Below are positions 7,966 through 16,555 of a stretch of 64,000 nucleotides of DNA, in pieces. A program made the translations under genes and the position numbers. The stretch lies in NCBI GenBank assembly GCA_963823735.1, contig CAWGMO010000001.1, forward strand, positions 1,922,001 through 1,986,000, read 5' to 3'. How positions within the stretch are numbered: position 1 is the stretch's first letter; every line of letters begins with the position of its first letter. Below the pieces are notes generated by a model that did not search any database, was not told where the DNA came from, and saw nothing but the letters and a program-made list of their open reading frames with translations. This DNA is from Actinoallomurus sp963823735. GTDB taxonomy: Bacteria > Actinomycetota > Actinomycetes > Streptosporangiales > Streptosporangiaceae.

Positions 7966-8643
7966 ATGAAGGGACGCGTGCTGGTCGTCGACGACGACCT
8001 CGCATTGGCCGAGATGCTCGGCATCGTGCTGCGCGGCGAAGGGTTCGAGCCGTCGTTCGTTCATGACGGTGACAAGGCGCTCGAGGCGTTCCGGGAGACC
8101 CGTCCGGACCTCGTGCTCCTCGACCTCATGCTGCCCGGTATCGACGGCATCGACGTATGCCGCCAGATCAGGGCCGAGACCGGCGTGCCGATCGTGATGC
8201 TGACGGCCAAGAGCGACACCGTCGACGTGGTCCTCGGCCTCGAGTCCGGAGCCGACGACTACATCGTCAAGCCGTTCAAACCTAAGGAACTCGTCGCGCG
8301 CGTACGTGCACGTCTGCGCCGCACCGACGACCCGACGCCGGAGCTCCTGCAGATCGGTGACATCGCGATCGACGTCGCGGGCCACTCGGTCAAGCGGGGC
8401 GACCGGCACATACCGCTCACTCCGCTGGAGTTCGACCTGCTGGTGGCGCTCGCGCGCAAGCCGCGTCAGGTCTTCACGCGCGAGGTGCTCCTGGAGCAGG
8501 TCTGGGGCTACCGCCACGCCGCCGACACGCGGCTGGTCAACGTGCACGTCCAGCGGCTGCGAGCCAAGATCGAGAAGGATCCCGAGCACCCCGAGATCGT
8601 CGTCACCGTGCGTGGTGTCGGCTACAAGGCAGGTCCGGCATAG
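7966..8643 (+). CDS. mtrA: DNA-binding response regulator MtrA
   Basis: 225 residues, OmpR/PhoB class. The receiver domain (1-118) has the acidic pocket VVDDD (D9-D11), phospho-acceptor D53 (LLDLMLPG), T80 and K101. The winged-helix DNA-binding domain (about 130-222) includes LTPLEFDLLVALARKP and the conserved end VTVRGVGYKAG. MtrA is the essential or near-essential actinobacterial regulator of cell-wall, replication and osmotic genes, activated by MtrB. Identification rests on the family-typical sequence plus the mtrB-lpqB context, the order known from mycobacteria and streptomycetes. Confidence 0.97.
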   Translation: MKGRVLVVDDDLALAEMLGIVLRGEGFEPSFVHDGDKALEAFRETRPDLVLLDLMLPGIDGIDVCRQIRAETGVPIVMLTAKSDTVDVVLGLESGADDYIVKPFKPKELVARVRARLRRTDDPTPELLQIGDIAIDVAGHSVKRGDRHIPLTPLEFDLLVALARKPRQVFTREVLLEQVWGYRHAADTRLVNVHVQRLRAKIEKDPEHPEIVVTVRGVGYKAGPA

Positions 8644-8670
8644 TGCCGGCCTGAGCCCCCGGATCAGGCC

Positions 8671-10338
8671 ATGAACGCGCGGATCCCCCTGAGGGCGTCG
8701 GCCGAACGCGGCCTGCGCGTGGTCCGGCGTTCCCTGGTGGCGGTCCTGCGCACCGCCAACGCGAGCTGGCGGCGCTCCATCCGCGTCCGCGTCGTGACGA
8801 CGACCCTGGTCATCTCGGCCGTCGTCGTCGCGGTGCTCGGCGTGTTCCTCATGCAGCAGATCACCAACGCGCTGCTGGAGGCCAAGGAACGCGCCGCGCT
8901 GCTCCAGGTGGACGAGGGCATCGGCGTCGCGCAGGGCCGGCTGGCAGCCGCGCCGACCCAGGCCGACTCCGAGACGACCAGCAGCGAGCTCAACGACATC
9001 GTCACGACGCTCGCGCACCGGAGCGGGCCCTCGGGCCTGTACGAGATCATCATGCGGGACACCAAGACGGGGGAGGACCCCGGTCTCGCCGGCTTCAGCT
9101 CCAACTCGATCAAGCAGGAGAGCGTGCCGGCCCGCCTGGTCCAGCAGATCGAGCGCTCGCCCGCCAGCACCCCGTACCGCACGTACGGCCGGCTGTCCTA
9201 CGACGACGGCTCCTCGGTGTCCGGCCTGATCGTCGGCACCAAGCTGAACAGCTACGAGCTGTACTACCTGTTCCCGCTCACGCAGGAGCACCAGAGCCTG
9301 ACGTTCGTCCAGCGCACCCTGTTCGGGGTCGGCGCGGTACTCGTCCTGCTGCTGGCCGCCATCGCCTCCCTGGTCACGCGCCAGGTCGTGATCCCCGTAC
9401 GCCTCGCGGCCCAGTCGGCCGAACGCCTGGCCGCCGGGCGGCTCGAAGAGCGCATGAAGGTACGCGGCGAGGACGACCTCGCCCGGCTCGCCACGTCGTT
9501 CAACGACATGGCCGCCAACCTCCAGGAGAAGATCGTCCAGCTGGAGGAGCTGTCGAAGGTCCAGCGCCAGTTCGTCTCGGACGTCTCCCATGAGCTGCGC
9601 ACGCCGCTGACGACGATCCGTATAGCCGCGGACGTCCTGTACGAGGCCCGCGCCGACTTCGACGCCCTCACCTCGCGCTCCGCCGAGCTCCTCCAGAGCC
9701 AGATCGAACGCTTCGAGGGCCTGCTCGTCGACCTCCTGGAGGTCAGCCGGTACGACGCGGGCGCGGCCACCCTGGACGCCGAGTCGATCGACGTACGCGA
9801 GCTGGTGCTCCGCGCCGTCGGCGACACCGAGAACCTCGCCGAGCGCAAGGGCAGCAAGATCATTCAGCAGCTTCCCGGCGAGGCCGCCATGGCCGAGGTC
9901 GACCGCCGCCGCGTGGAGCGCATCCTCCGCAACCTCCTGGTCAACGCCGTCGAGCACGGCGAGGGCAAGGACATCATCGTGAGCGTCGCCGTCGACCGCG
10001 ACGCGCTCGCCATCGCCGTACGCGACCACGGCTGCGGCCTGCGTCCCGGCGAGGCGCACATGGTCTTCGACCGCTTCTGGCGCGCCGACCCCGCGCGTGC
10101 GCGTACGACCGGCGGCACCGGCCTGGGCCTGTCGATCTCCCGCGAGGACGCCGGGCTGCACGGCGGCTGGCTCCAGGCGTGGGGCGAGCCGGGCCAGGGG
10201 TCCCTGTTCCGGCTGTCGTTGCCCCGCGTCGCGGGGGCCGAGCTGCGCGGCTCGCCCCTGCCCCTGGTGCCGCCGGAGGTCGAGCTGCGCAGGGCACCGT
10301 ACGCGGAACTGGAACTCGACCTGGAGTCCCACGAATGA
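8671..10338 (+). CDS. mtrB: Sensor histidine kinase MtrB
   Basis: 555 residues. The first membrane helix is at about 48-68, followed by an extracytoplasmic sensor domain (~70-220) and a second helix (~222-245). HAMP domain (~245-297) and dimerisation/phosphoacceptor domain with FVSDVSHELRTPLTT (His307) follow. The ATPase domain has N-box LLVNAVEHGEG and G-boxes GCGLRPGE and GTGLGLSIS. It phosphorylates MtrA. The start ATG is the first in frame after mtrA, 27 bp downstream. The gene ends in an ATGA overlap with lpqB, so the two products are translationally coupled. Confidence 0.96.
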   Translation: MNARIPLRASAERGLRVVRRSLVAVLRTANASWRRSIRVRVVTTTLVISAVVVAVLGVFLMQQITNALLEAKERAALLQVDEGIGVAQGRLAAAPTQADSETTSSELNDIVTTLAHRSGPSGLYEIIMRDTKTGEDPGLAGFSSNSIKQESVPARLVQQIERSPASTPYRTYGRLSYDDGSSVSGLIVGTKLNSYELYYLFPLTQEHQSLTFVQRTLFGVGAVLVLLLAAIASLVTRQVVIPVRLAAQSAERLAAGRLEERMKVRGEDDLARLATSFNDMAANLQEKIVQLEELSKVQRQFVSDVSHELRTPLTTIRIAADVLYEARADFDALTSRSAELLQSQIERFEGLLVDLLEVSRYDAGAATLDAESIDVRELVLRAVGDTENLAERKGSKIIQQLPGEAAMAEVDRRRVERILRNLLVNAVEHGEGKDIIVSVAVDRDALAIAVRDHGCGLRPGEAHMVFDRFWRADPARARTTGGTGLGLSISREDAGLHGGWLQAWGEPGQGSLFRLSLPRVAGAELRGSPLPLVPPEVELRRAPYAELELDLESHE

Positions 10339-12065
10339 GACGCGTTCTGCTGGCGGCGATCCTCCCCGTACTGCTGGCCGGCTGCGCGAGCGTGCCGTCG
10401 GGCAGCCAGGTCGTCGGCGGCCGGGTCAGCGGCCACGAACAGGCCATCGACGACCCGTACGTCCGGATCATCCCTGTCGGTCCCTCACCCGACGAGGACG
10501 CCGGATCGATCGTCGACGGCTTCCGTACGGCCTCGGCGAGCTTCGACGGCCCGAGCGGCGAGCACCAGGTCGCGCGCGAGTACCTCGCCTGCGGAAGCTG
10601 CTGGCGCCCCGGCGTCGCCTCGATCGTCTACGACCACCTGCCGCCGTCGACCGTGCAGTTCGACGGCCAGAACCAGACGACCGTGACCGTGGCCGGCAAC
10701 CAGCTCGGCCGGATCGGGTCCGACGGCCAGTACGTCGCCGACCCGCGCAAGTTCAAGCAGATCTTCCACCTGCGCCGCGACGCGCAGAAACAGTGGCGGA
10801 TCACCGACCAGCCGCAGGTCCTCCTGCTCAGCCGCGACGACGTCGACCGCGCGTTCCGCACCCTCGACCTGTACTTCTTCGCCCCCGACGCGCAGACGCT
10901 GGTCCCCAACCCGGTCTTCATCCCGCTGGTCAGCCGCCCATGGCTGTCCCGCCAGCTCGTACGCCAGCTCGTCAACGGCCCGACGACCTGGCTCAAGGGA
11001 GCCCTGGTCCGCAGCGGCTTCCCCCCGGGCACCCAACTGCGCAGACTCGACATCTCGGGCGGCGTGGCGACGGTCGACCTCAGCCGCCAGGCCACGGCCG
11101 GCGACCTGACGAACATGTCGATCCAGCTCATGTGGACCCTGCGCCAGCTACGCGAGGTCGACCAGGTCAAACTGGAGATCGAGGGCAAGGCCGTACAGGT
11201 CCACGGCGTCCACGGCACGCTGCAGTCCCCGTCCGACTGGGCGTCGTACGCCCCTGACGGCACCGGCGACCCGCCCCCCGGGTACGCCCGCGTCGCCGAC
11301 GGCCGCTTCGCGAGACTGGACGACGCCAACCCGGTGCCATGGCCGAAACTCAAGGTCTCCCACCCGGCGGTCTCCTACGACGGCCGCCAGGTCGCCGCAC
11401 TGGACGAATCGGGCCACACGGTCACGGTCAGCGACACGTCGTCCAGCGCCGTACGCATGACCCTGCACGCGAGCCTGAAGGACGGCGTGTTCAGCCGCCC
11501 GTCCTGGGACACACGAGGCAACGTGTGGGCCGTGGAGTCCACCGCGAACGGCTCCCGCCTGTGGGAGATCGCCGGAGGCACGAAGAAGACCATCGCCGAC
11601 GGCTGGACCCTGTCCTCATACCCGGTGAAAGCCCTCCGCATCTCCAGAGACGGCACCCGAGCCGCCGCCATCGTCCAGGTAGGCCACACAAGCCAGGTCC
11701 AACTGGGCCGCGTGGACCGGGCACCGTCAGGAGGCCTGCAGGCGGAGGGATTCATCGCCATAAGCTCCGAACTCCAGGGAGCGGTGGACCTGGCGTGGAG
11801 AGACGCCGACCACCTGGCCGTGGTGGGCGGCACATCGGACAACCCGAGCCCAGGCCTGTACGACGTACCGGTGAGCGGCGCCGCCATCCAGGCACTGGTC
11901 GGCCCGGGCGGCGACATGAAGTCGGTAGCCGCCTATCCCGGCGCCCCGTTGCTGGTGACCCGCCATGTGACGAACCAGCACCAGGACAACGTCTGCCGCC
12001 TGAGCGACAAGTACGGCGACTGGAAGTGCTACCAGAGAACCTCCGACCCGGCCTATCCAGGCTGA
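10335..12065 (+). CDS. lpqB: Lipoprotein LpqB, MtrAB accessory factor
   Basis: 576 residues. A lipoprotein signal (MRRVLLAAILPVLLAGC, lipobox LAGC with Cys at 17) is followed by a GerMN-like N-terminal domain and a C-terminal six- or seven-bladed propeller-like region starting near residue 330 (HPAVSYDGRQVAALDESG). In mycobacteria LpqB binds the MtrB extracytoplasmic domain and modulates its activity. Its start overlaps the mtrB stop (ATGA). Synonymous choice in the last third of the gene drifts from the CGTACG-rich style seen earlier, but the frame is intact to the end. Confidence 0.95.
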   Translation: MRRVLLAAILPVLLAGCASVPSGSQVVGGRVSGHEQAIDDPYVRIIPVGPSPDEDAGSIVDGFRTASASFDGPSGEHQVAREYLACGSCWRPGVASIVYDHLPPSTVQFDGQNQTTVTVAGNQLGRIGSDGQYVADPRKFKQIFHLRRDAQKQWRITDQPQVLLLSRDDVDRAFRTLDLYFFAPDAQTLVPNPVFIPLVSRPWLSRQLVRQLVNGPTTWLKGALVRSGFPPGTQLRRLDISGGVATVDLSRQATAGDLTNMSIQLMWTLRQLREVDQVKLEIEGKAVQVHGVHGTLQSPSDWASYAPDGTGDPPPGYARVADGRFARLDDANPVPWPKLKVSHPAVSYDGRQVAALDESGHTVTVSDTSSSAVRMTLHASLKDGVFSRPSWDTRGNVWAVESTANGSRLWEIAGGTKKTIADGWTLSSYPVKALRISRDGTRAAAIVQVGHTSQVQLGRVDRAPSGGLQAEGFIAISSELQGAVDLAWRDADHLAVVGGTSDNPSPGLYDVPVSGAAIQALVGPGGDMKSVAAYPGAPLLVTRHVTNQHQDNVCRLSDKYGDWKCYQRTSDPAYPG

Positions 12066-12371
12066 CCTGAGCCTGCCCGGTTCGCTGGTTCGGTGAGGTC
12101 CCGGCAGGCGGGCAGTGGCCTGTGACCGGCACCGCCGCCGCGCCTTTCGCCGTTTTCGCCGTTTTGTAAGATCCGCCAGGCTGCGGACGGGCGCCGATCC
12201 GGCCTGCCCGGGCCCGCCGAGGCCGCCGCAGTCGGGTGGGCAGGACAAACGCGACAAGGCGACGTTCAGCAGGTACGAGCTGACCCGGTTCGCGAACCGT
12301 CATCTCCCCGACTACCTGAGGGGTCTCCCGCCGGAGCGGGTCGAGCCCTGCGCCGACATCGAGGTACGTCT

Positions 12372-12602
12372 CGCAGCCACCTCACGATGACCACCGCGCG
12401 ATCGTGGCGTCGACCGGCCGATGCCGAGATCCCTCTGCCCCCGCCTATCCGGGCTGCCCTCGCCGATCAAGGTCGCCGGCGGTAGTGGAGGTACGGCGGA
12501 CGGACCGGCCACCAGGACATCGCCGGCATCGACGCCGGGATGTGTACCGCAGCCACGTCGCGATGGCCGCCGCGTGATCGTGACGTCGGCCCGCCGATGC
12601 CG
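12372..12602. repeat. 55-bp imperfect direct repeat, 176 bp apart
   Basis: Copies lie at 12372-12426 and 12548-12602, each starting CGCAGCCAC and ending CGATGCCG. They differ at about 8 of 55 positions, mostly transitions, so identity is about 85%. On the minus strand both read GIG-x-x-TxRSRGGHR-x-VAA in the same frame, which may mean they were once coding. They belong to the decayed-duplication pattern seen at other junctions. Confidence 0.6.
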
Positions 12603-12883
12603 TAGCCAGCCCGCGCTGACCCGGGTCTGACCAGCGCCGTGGACAGCGCCTCGATCGCGGGCAGCACCCGATCGCCCACCGCGACGTAGGACGCCAGCAC
12701 GCCGTCCAGGCCGCGGCCTCCGCCGCCGCCGCGCCGGGTGCGTTCCGAGCGTATGGAGGTCCTGACTTCGGCTCGGCATATTTTCGTGGCCGGCTCGGTG
12801 CGGCGTGCACGGGCCGGACGAAGCGGTCCACGGGACCGCCAGGCGTCAACGCGTCCGGACCTCTCGGTGGCGTACGGCGGGGG

Positions 12884-12892
12884 TTATCCACA
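12884..12892 (+). promoter_or_regulatory. DnaA-box-like TTATCCACA upstream of comF
   Basis: A perfect match to the classical TTATCCACA box within GGGTTATCCACAGG, 55 bp before the comF start. A single box does not make an origin and no cluster is visible. It may be a DnaA regulatory site or chance. Confidence 0.3.
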
Positions 12893-12946
12893 GGGGGGTG
12901 AGGGGGCTGGTGGGGGTGTTTTCGGGGGAGCGATAGTGGGCGGGTG

Positions 12947-13624
12947 ATGGGGTTTGGAGCGGTACTCGATCTGGTTCTTCCTCAGCTGTGCGCGGGGTGC
13001 GGCGGCGCGAGCGGGCTGGTCTGCGTCGCGTGTACTCGCCTGCTGTCCGGCCCGGCGCGCCTCCGGCCGCCGTCTCCACCGCCACCGGGCCTGCCGCCAC
13101 CGTGGGCCGTGGCGTCGTACGACGGCCCGGTGCGCCAGCTGATCGTCGCGCACAAGGAACGCGGCCTCTCCGGCCTCTCACGGCCTCTGGGAGCCGCTCT
13201 GGCCCGCGCCGTACTCGCAGCCACCGCTCACAGCCCTCCGCCCTTCCTGGTCCCCGTACCGTCCTCTCGCGCCTCCGTACGCCGTCGCGGCGAGGACCCG
13301 ACCCTGCGAATCACCCGGGCCGCAGCAGAGGAGCTCAACCACCGAGGCGAGCGGGTACGCCTCCTGAGAGCCCTCCGCCACACCCGCCGCGTCGCCGACC
13401 AGGCAGGCCTGACCGCCACCGCCCGCGCGACGAACCTGGAACGCGCCCTGAGCTCCAGGTACGACCTGAAGGGAGCCACCGTCATCGTGGTCGACGACGT
13501 CCTCACCACCGGAGCCACCCTCACCGAAGCCACCCGCGCCTTACAAACAGCCGGCGCCGAAGTGACCGCCACCGCCGTCATCGCCGCCACCCCCCGTCGC
13601 CACCCGGCTCGCCGCGGACCATGA
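12947..13624 (+). CDS. ComF family phosphoribosyltransferase-like protein
   Basis: About 225 residues. A zinc-finger-like CAGC-x10-CVAC lies near residues 15-35. It is followed by ASYDGPVRQLIVAHKERG and the PRTase nucleotide loop TVIVVDDVLTTGATLTEA near residue 175. The family includes ComF/GntX proteins linked to DNA uptake in competent bacteria; in actinomycetes the role is unproven. A GTG three bases upstream (12944) could equally serve as start. The terminal AATPRRHPARRGP tail is basic. It lies between lpqB and hpf, as in other actinomycetes. Confidence 0.88.
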   Translation: MGFGAVLDLVLPQLCAGCGGASGLVCVACTRLLSGPARLRPPSPPPPGLPPPWAVASYDGPVRQLIVAHKERGLSGLSRPLGAALARAVLAATAHSPPPFLVPVPSSRASVRRRGEDPTLRITRAAAEELNHRGERVRLLRALRHTRRVADQAGLTATARATNLERALSSRYDLKGATVIVVDDVLTTGATLTEATRALQTAGAEVTATAVIAATPRRHPARRGP

Positions 13625-13689
13625 CGATGCCCCCCGCACCCCGGATCGGTCCGGGCGCACCTTGCCGGACGTATCGGAATGCCGAGAAG

Positions 13690-14030
13690 GCAACCGCCGG
13701 ACCGGACAAGGGAAGGTTGAGACGGCGGCTGCACTGGACCAGATAAGGGGAGGTCGGGCGCGGGCCAGGTACGGGAGGTCGGGGGCGGGCCAGGTACGGG
13801 AGGTCGGGGGCGTCTGTCGCGGGGCCAGGCGGTGGAGGTTGAGACGGCGGCTTCGCCGGACCAGACAGGGATGGGGGTCGGAGAGGCGGCTGTACTGGGA
13901 CGGACAGTGCGGGGGCCGGGTAGGCGACAGTGTTGGACCGGTCGGCGGGCGGAGATCGGGGAGGCCGCTGTGCTGGGCTGGACGGGCCGACGGTTGGGGA
14001 GGCGGCGACCTAGGGGCGGCGGGTCCGGAG
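13690..14030. repeat. Degenerate minisatellite blocks
   Basis: A 25-bp unit beginning GGGAGGTCGGG and ending CCAGGTAC occurs 2.6 times at 13748-13812. A second motif, GAGGTTGAGACGGCGGCT followed by ACCAGA, occurs at about 13713 and 13835. Weaker relatives are GAGGCGGCTGTACTGGGA (about 13882) and GAGGCCGCTGTGCTGGGC (about 13961). The copies differ enough to look old. Confidence 0.6.
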
Positions 14031-14040
14031 TCGGTCGGGT

Positions 14041-14224
14041 GGGTCTGTGCTGCGTGGAGTGGTGGTGCCCGGCCGGGCGGTCGGGTGGGTCTGTGCTGCG
14101 TGGAGTGGTGGTGCCCGGCCGGGCGGTCGGGTGGGTCTGTGCTGCGTGGAGTGGTGGTGCCCGGCCGGGCGGTCGGGTGGGTCTGCGCCGTGCGGAGTGG
14201 TGATGCCGGGCCAGGCGGTCGAGT
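14041..14224. repeat. 46-bp tandem repeat, four copies
   Basis: Units start GGGTCTGTGCTGCG at 14041, 14087 and 14133, and GGGTCTGCGCCGTG at 14179. The first three copies are identical over 46 bp; the fourth carries several substitutions. Because 46 is not a multiple of three, any reading frame cycles through all three phases, which argues against coding. The identity of three copies points to recent expansion. Confidence 0.9.
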
Positions 14225-14853
14225 CGGCTGATCTCGGGCTGTGTGATCGGCGGCCTCCCGGGGCCGACACGCCGAAGGCGGGATTTCCTTGGGCGCGCGG
14301 TCCACGAGCCGCACCCCCGCGATCCCCTGACCCCACAGGCAACACCAGTGACAATCACAGATCCGGTCACCCACACCGAACAGTTCCGGACGTGCGACAC
14401 GCGCGCCAGACCCCGACCACAGCCCCAGATTTCGACTACGCACCGTAATGGATTAGCGCCCGACCTCCCATGATTCCCGCCACCACAACGATCACTCCTC
14501 GTGGCGCCCCTTACGCGGAAAGCGAAAACCACCCCACCCCGCCGCCGCACGATCCAGGTACAACGCCCCTAGCGTGATCAGCCACACAGCCCCACACCGT
14601 AAGGATCATCAGACCCAAGCGTCGGCCCGAAACTCGGCCCGCCAATGACTATCCGTGGTTATTTCTCGGAGTCTCCACCTGACATTCGACGCGTAAGGGG
14701 TTAGCGTTCCTGACATGACACCCGCCCGGGTCCGTGGTTGCGCCGAGCCTCAACCGGCCCGGCAAGCCGATGCCAGCCGCAGGCGAAACGGCCCACGTAA
14801 GGCGACTTCTCGTCGACCGATCACGGTGCGGCTTAGAGGTAAGTCCTGCCTCG

Positions 14854-15029
14854 CCGGAGGATCAGATGTCCTCCGGACCGGGAGAAGGGCAGTAGTGGCG
14901 AAAGCGCCGCGAGACTCTCAGCAGGCGGATGTGGGGACGAAGACCAGGTCGGCCGGGCGGGTGTTCCCCAGGCTTCCTGGTGACCGAATGCTGGTCAAGG
15001 GAGTGTCGAGCCCGGCAGCCCCCTGCCGG
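14854..15029 (+). promoter_or_regulatory. Two hairpins in the hpf leader
   Basis: Hairpin 1: CCGGAGGA (14854-14861) pairs with TCCTCCGG (14869-14876) across a 7-nt loop. Hairpin 2: CCGGCAG (15012-15018) pairs with CTGCCGG (15023-15029) across CCCC, about 20 nt before the hpf ribosome-binding site. The TCCTCC of hairpin 1 is complementary to the hpf Shine-Dalgarno GGAGGG, so an alternative pairing could modulate translation. This is inference. Confidence 0.4.
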
Positions 15030-15062
15030 ATGCTCTTAGATAACCGGTAGGAGGGGGTCCCC

Positions 15063-15734
15063 GTGGACATCATCGTGAAGGGCCGCCACACGGACGTCAA
15101 CGATCGGTTCCGGCGTCACGTTGGCACGAAGGTCTCGAAGATCGAGAAGTTGGATCCGAAGGTCATCCGCGTAGACGTGGAGGTATCAGAGGAGCACAAC
15201 CCCCGTCAGGCCGACACACGTGAACGCATCGAGCTCACCATCGTCTCCCGTGGTCCCGTGATCAGGGCCGAGGCCGCCGCGGACGATCGGTACGCAGCGC
15301 TCGATGTGGCGCTCGGCAAGCTGGAGTCCCGGCTGCGTCGTATGAGCGACCGCCGGAAGATCCACCACGGCAACCACGGTCATGAGCGGCTCGGGATGGC
15401 GCTGGCCGCGAGCGAAGCCGACGCCTCCACGCTCACCGAGGTCGCGGAGACCCCGGAGATGCCGCTGCCGCCGCAGATACGCGAAGAGGACATCTACGCC
15501 CCGCCGGATCGCAGTGCGGACATCCTGCCGATCGAGATGGAGGGCGACGGGCCCATCGTTTTGCGCGAGAAGGCGCACAAGGCGGATCCGATGACGCTTG
15601 ACCAGGCTCTCTTCGAGATGGAGCTGGTCGGCCACGACTTCTTCCTCTTCCGTGACAAGGAGAGCGGGCGCGCGAGTGTCGTATACCGCCGCCGCGGCTG
15701 GGACTATGGGGTGATCCGTCTAGTCGAGGAGTGA
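15063..15734 (+). CDS. hpf: Ribosome hibernation-promoting factor, long form
   Basis: 223 residues with a GTG start after GGTAGGAGGG. The N-terminal S30AE domain (1-~100; MDIIVKGRHTDVNDRFRRHV) binds the decoding centre. The C-terminal dimerisation domain (~165-223; KADPMTLDQALFEMELVGHDFFLFRDKESG) drives 100S ribosome formation. The linker is acidic. Length and the C-terminal domain identify the long HPF that replaces RMF plus short HPF in most bacteria. It is probably stress- or stationary-phase-controlled through the long structured leader upstream. Confidence 0.95.
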   Translation: MDIIVKGRHTDVNDRFRRHVGTKVSKIEKLDPKVIRVDVEVSEEHNPRQADTRERIELTIVSRGPVIRAEAAADDRYAALDVALGKLESRLRRMSDRRKIHHGNHGHERLGMALAASEADASTLTEVAETPEMPLPPQIREEDIYAPPDRSADILPIEMEGDGPIVLREKAHKADPMTLDQALFEMELVGHDFFLFRDKESGRASVVYRRRGWDYGVIRLVEE

Positions 15735-15735
15735 T

Positions 15736-15803
15736 GCCGCGCTTGCGCGGCGCCACCGGCTCGACCACTCTGTTCCCAGGGGCGCCCGTCGGGGCGCCCC
15801 TGG
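15736..15803 (+). terminator. Tandem hairpins after hpf
   Basis: GCCGCGC-TT-GCGCGGC (15736-15751) sits directly after the stop. A perfect 11-bp stem CCAGGGGCGCC/GGCGCCCCTGG (15776-15786 and 15793-15803) with a 6-nt loop follows. There is no T-run, as is usual for actinomycete hairpin terminators. Confidence 0.65.
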
Positions 15804-15853
15804 AATCCCCCGCGACACGCCCCCATGGGCAGGCGCACCGTTTGGAGGAGGAG

Positions 15854-16555
15854 TTGAGCGAGACCCCCGAGACGCGCGCAGCGTCGGCAGGCGACCCCAT
15901 CCGCGTCCTCATCGTCGATGACCACGCCCTGTTCCGCCGCGGTCTTGAGATGGTGCTCAACGACGAGGACGACGTCGAGGTCGTCGGTCAGTGCGGCGAT
16001 GGTCAGGAGGCGGTCGAGCAGGTCGGCGACCTCGTCCCGGACGTCGTGCTGATGGACATCAGGATGCCGCGCCGCGGTGGCATCGAGGCGTGCACCGCCA
16101 TCAAGGACCAGGTGCCCAGCGTCAAGATCGTGATGTTGACGATCAGCGACGAGGAGGAGGACCTCTTCGAGGCGATAAAGGCGGGTGCCACCGGCTACCT
16201 GCTGAAGGACGTCTCGATCGATGAGGTCGCCGACGTCGTACGGGCGGTGCACGACGGCCAGTCGTTCATCAGTCCGTCGATGGCCTCCAAGCTGATCACG
16301 GAGTTCGCCGTGATGGCCAAGCGCGGCGAGGAGCGCCAGCAGCAGGTGCCCGCGCCGAAGCTCACCGACCGGGAGATGGAGGTTCTTCGCCTCGTCGCGA
16401 AGGGCCTCGGCAACCGCGAGATCGCCAAAGAGCTGTTCATCTCGGAGAACACCGTCAAGAACCACATCCGCAACATCCTGGAGAAGCTCCAGCTGCACTC
16501 GCGGATGGAAGCCGTCGTCTACGCCGTACGCGAGAAGCTTCTCGAGATCAGCTAG
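15854..16555 (+). CDS. LuxR/NarL-family response regulator
   Basis: 233 residues. The TTG start (LSETPE) follows GGAGGAG at optimal spacing; the frame upstream would run through the terminator hairpin. The receiver domain (16-135) has D22-D23, phospho-acceptor D68 (VVLMDIRMP) and TISDEEED. The C-terminal LuxR HTH (~165-225) reads LTDREMEVLRLVAKGLGNREIAKELFISENTVKNH. No partner kinase is adjacent, so it is an orphan regulator. Its place between hpf and secA recurs in Streptomyces. The 3' end overlaps the convergent glycosylase gene by 4 bp. Confidence 0.92.
   Translation: MSETPETRAASAGDPIRVLIVDDHALFRRGLEMVLNDEDDVEVVGQCGDGQEAVEQVGDLVPDVVLMDIRMPRRGGIEACTAIKDQVPSVKIVMLTISDEEEDLFEAIKAGATGYLLKDVSIDEVADVVRAVHDGQSFISPSMASKLITEFAVMAKRGEERQQQVPAPKLTDREMEVLRLVAKGLGNREIAKELFISENTVKNHIRNILEKLQLHSRMEAVVYAVREKLLEIS

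Larger units (their letters stand above)
12066..12943. other. 878-bp gap between lpqB and comF without a convincing gene
   Basis: Several overlapping frames are open on both strands, but none has a ribosome-binding site, a recognisable domain or consistent codon use. Two short stretches look protein-like: plus-strand KATFSRYELTRFANRHLPDYLRG near 12258-12330, and minus-strand LASYVAVGDRVLPAIEALSTALV near 12700. Either could be a remnant of a decayed gene. The gap also holds a 55-bp imperfect direct repeat (12372/12548) and a perfect DnaA-box-like TTATCCACA at 12884. Confidence 0.5.
13625..15062. other. 1.4-kb repeat-rich and leader region before hpf
   Basis: No gene is supported. The first 600 bp (to about 14225) are G/T-skewed minisatellite DNA on the plus strand. 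The next ~230 bp (14230-14460) are C-rich without repeats. The stretch 14460-15062 is locally less G+C rich, with TTATTT at 14660 and two hairpins near 14854 and 15012, and most likely carries the hpf promoter and 5' leader. A 111-codon frame at 14715-15050 has no domain and no clear ribosome-binding site, and was not called. Confidence 0.55.

Noticed and set aside
6997..10332. 1,111-codon minus-strand frame opposite mtnA-mtrA-mtrB
   Set aside because: Antisense shadow of three confidently identified genes, typical of high-G+C third-position bias.
12884..12892. A chromosomal origin near the TTATCCACA box
   Set aside because: Only one box, no dnaA, dnaN or A+T-rich unwinding region nearby.
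13541..14550. Long minus-strand frames with repeated TARPGTTTPRSTDPPDRPAGHHH-type peptides
   Set aside because: They are produced by the 46-bp repeat, whose length is not a multiple of three, so all frames cycle; no start signals or family match.
14715..15050. 111-codon plus-strand frame before hpf
   Set aside because: No recognisable domain, no clear ribosome-binding site, Arg-rich shadow-like composition, and it covers two leader hairpins.
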